Source of the DNA: Actinomycetota bacterium
GTDB lineage: Bacteria; Actinomycetota; Actinomycetes; S36-B12; UBA10799
NCBI GenBank assembly: GCA_003452655.1
Contig: DMNR01000185.1
Span: 611-7,660 of the forward strand
Length of the DNA: 7,050 nt
Direction of reading: 5' to 3'
Within the stretch, counting starts at the first letter, position 1; every line of letters begins with the position of its first letter. Positions 6,310 to 7,050 of this stretch are shown piece by piece. A model generated the notes under the pieces. The model searched no databases. It was not told where the DNA came from and was given only the letters and a program-made list of their open reading frames with translations. The position numbers were made by a program, and so were the translations under genes.

Positions 6310-7050
6310 TTAAACCGGGGTGACTCCATGACGTCGGCGGGAGAAATCGCGATTCTTCGTGGCGGCGGCAGCGATTCGTAGGATCAATTCGCGGCGCAGG
6401 TCCTCAGGCTCGATGATCGCGTCGATGACCAGTTCACTCGCCAGGCGGACAACGTCAATGTCCTCTTCGTACTCTTCCCGCTTCGCTGCGACAAACGCGT
6501 CGCGTTCCGCTTCATCTGCGATGGCTGCGATCTTGTTTGCGTAGACCGCGTTGATTGCGGCCTCGGCTCCCATGACGGCGATCTTTGCGCTCGGCAGCGC
6601 AATCGTTGCGTCAGGCGCAAACCCAGGCCCGGCCATCGCGTAAAGCCCGGCACCGTACGCCTTACGAACCACCACGCAGAACTTTGGAACCGTCGCTTCA
6701 CTTACGGCGGTGATCATCTTGGCGCCGTGCCGAATAATTCCCTGCTTCTCAACGGCCGTGCCAACCATGAAGCCTGGAACGTCCGAGAGGAAGACCAGCG
6801 GGACATTAAATGCATCGCAGAGTTGGATAAAACGGGTCGCCTTGTCGGCAGAGTCGACGAAGAGCACGCCACCCTTGAACATCGGATTGTTGGCGACCAG
6901 TCCAACCACTTTCCCATCCAAGCGACCGAACCCAACCACGAGTTCACGCGCCCACCCCTTGTGGATTTCAAAGAAGGACCCGCTGTCAACAAGGCCACGA
7001 ATGTAACGGCGCATGTCGAATGCCTGTCGTTCACTTTCGGGAACGAGTGC
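6310..7050 (-). CDS. Acyl-CoA carboxylase beta (carboxyltransferase) subunit, partial: N-terminal part lies beyond the right edge
   Basis: The reading frame stays open to position 7050, so only the last 246 residues are present (a full subunit has about 510-540). The subunit transfers carboxyl from carboxybiotin to an acyl-CoA such as acetyl-, propionyl- or methylcrotonyl-CoA. Visible features of the C-terminal crotonase-like domain are LVPESERQAFDMRRYI at the fragment's start, DSGSFFEI, FLSDVPGFMVGT, GIIRHGAKM, a VVVRKAYGAGLYAM oxyanion segment, PSAKIAVMGAEAA and the end RRHGVTPV. The partner biotin-carrying alpha subunit is not in the window. The block around ALPSAK differs from the NLAWPTAQ I associate with AccD5/PccB and looks closer to the YngE-type branch (from memory), so I do not assign the substrate or call it accD5. 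An internal Met at 7014 is not the start. Confidence 0.92.
   Translation of the reverse strand, partial: ALVPESERQAFDMRRYIRGLVDSGSFFEIHKGWARELVVGFGRLDGKVVGLVANNPMFKGGVLFVDSADKATRFIQLCDAFNVPLVFLSDVPGFMVGTAVEKQGIIRHGAKMITAVSEATVPKFCVVVRKAYGAGLYAMAGPGFAPDATIALPSAKIAVMGAEAAINAVYANKIAAIADEAERDAFVAAKREEYEEDIDVVRLASELVIDAIIEPEDLRRELILRIAAAATKNRDFSRRRHGVTPV

Noticed and set aside
1..7050. Mobile element, CRISPR array, tRNA/rRNA, toxin-antitoxin or defence system
   Set aside because: No transposase or integrase motif, no regularly spaced repeats, no tRNA-like fold or rRNA sequence noticed, and every long gene has a housekeeping assignment.

Overview
The window is a chromosomal housekeeping segment of an actinobacterium (Actinomycetota). 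The evidence is the gene content and order: a LytR-CpsA-Psr (LCP) ligase with a LytR_C domain, purE and purK side by side, an acyl-CoA dehydrogenase, a small GtrA membrane protein and an acyl-CoA carboxylase beta subunit. From memory, the Mycobacterium tuberculosis region Rv3267 to Rv3280 holds the same families (LCP, fadE25, purE, purK, GtrA, birA, accD5). GC content looks near 60% by eye, below Streptomyces or Mycobacterium. The genus cannot be fixed from this window.

Layout. Positions 1-226 hold no gene I can defend; they are the leader of lcp. An LCP gene (227-1633, +) converges on a tight minus-strand cluster read from 5525 down to 1673: acyl-CoA dehydrogenase, aldose 1-epimerase family protein, purK, purE. 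Its junctions are a 4-nt gap, a 4-nt GTGA overlap and an 8-nt overlap, so the four genes are very probably one translationally coupled operon. A 159-bp divergent spacer (5526-5684) separates it from gtrA (5685-6215, +) and is rich in palindromes. gtrA converges on the 3' part of a biotin-dependent carboxylase beta subunit (6310 to the right edge, -). A long hairpin sits between those two genes.

How the genes relate. PurK and PurE together convert aminoimidazole ribonucleotide to CAIR in purine synthesis. The LCP protein (cell-wall glycopolymer attachment) and the GtrA protein (possible lipid-linked sugar translocation) are envelope functions. The acyl-CoA dehydrogenase and the carboxylase belong to acyl-CoA metabolism. 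The mutarotase-like protein has no obvious partner here.

I found no phage, insertion sequence, CRISPR array, toxin-antitoxin pair or defence system, and no new multi-gene system. The best leads are non-coding: a 53-bp inverted repeat at 6245-6297, a 46-bp interrupted palindrome at 5594-5639, and a probable leaderless start of gtrA.
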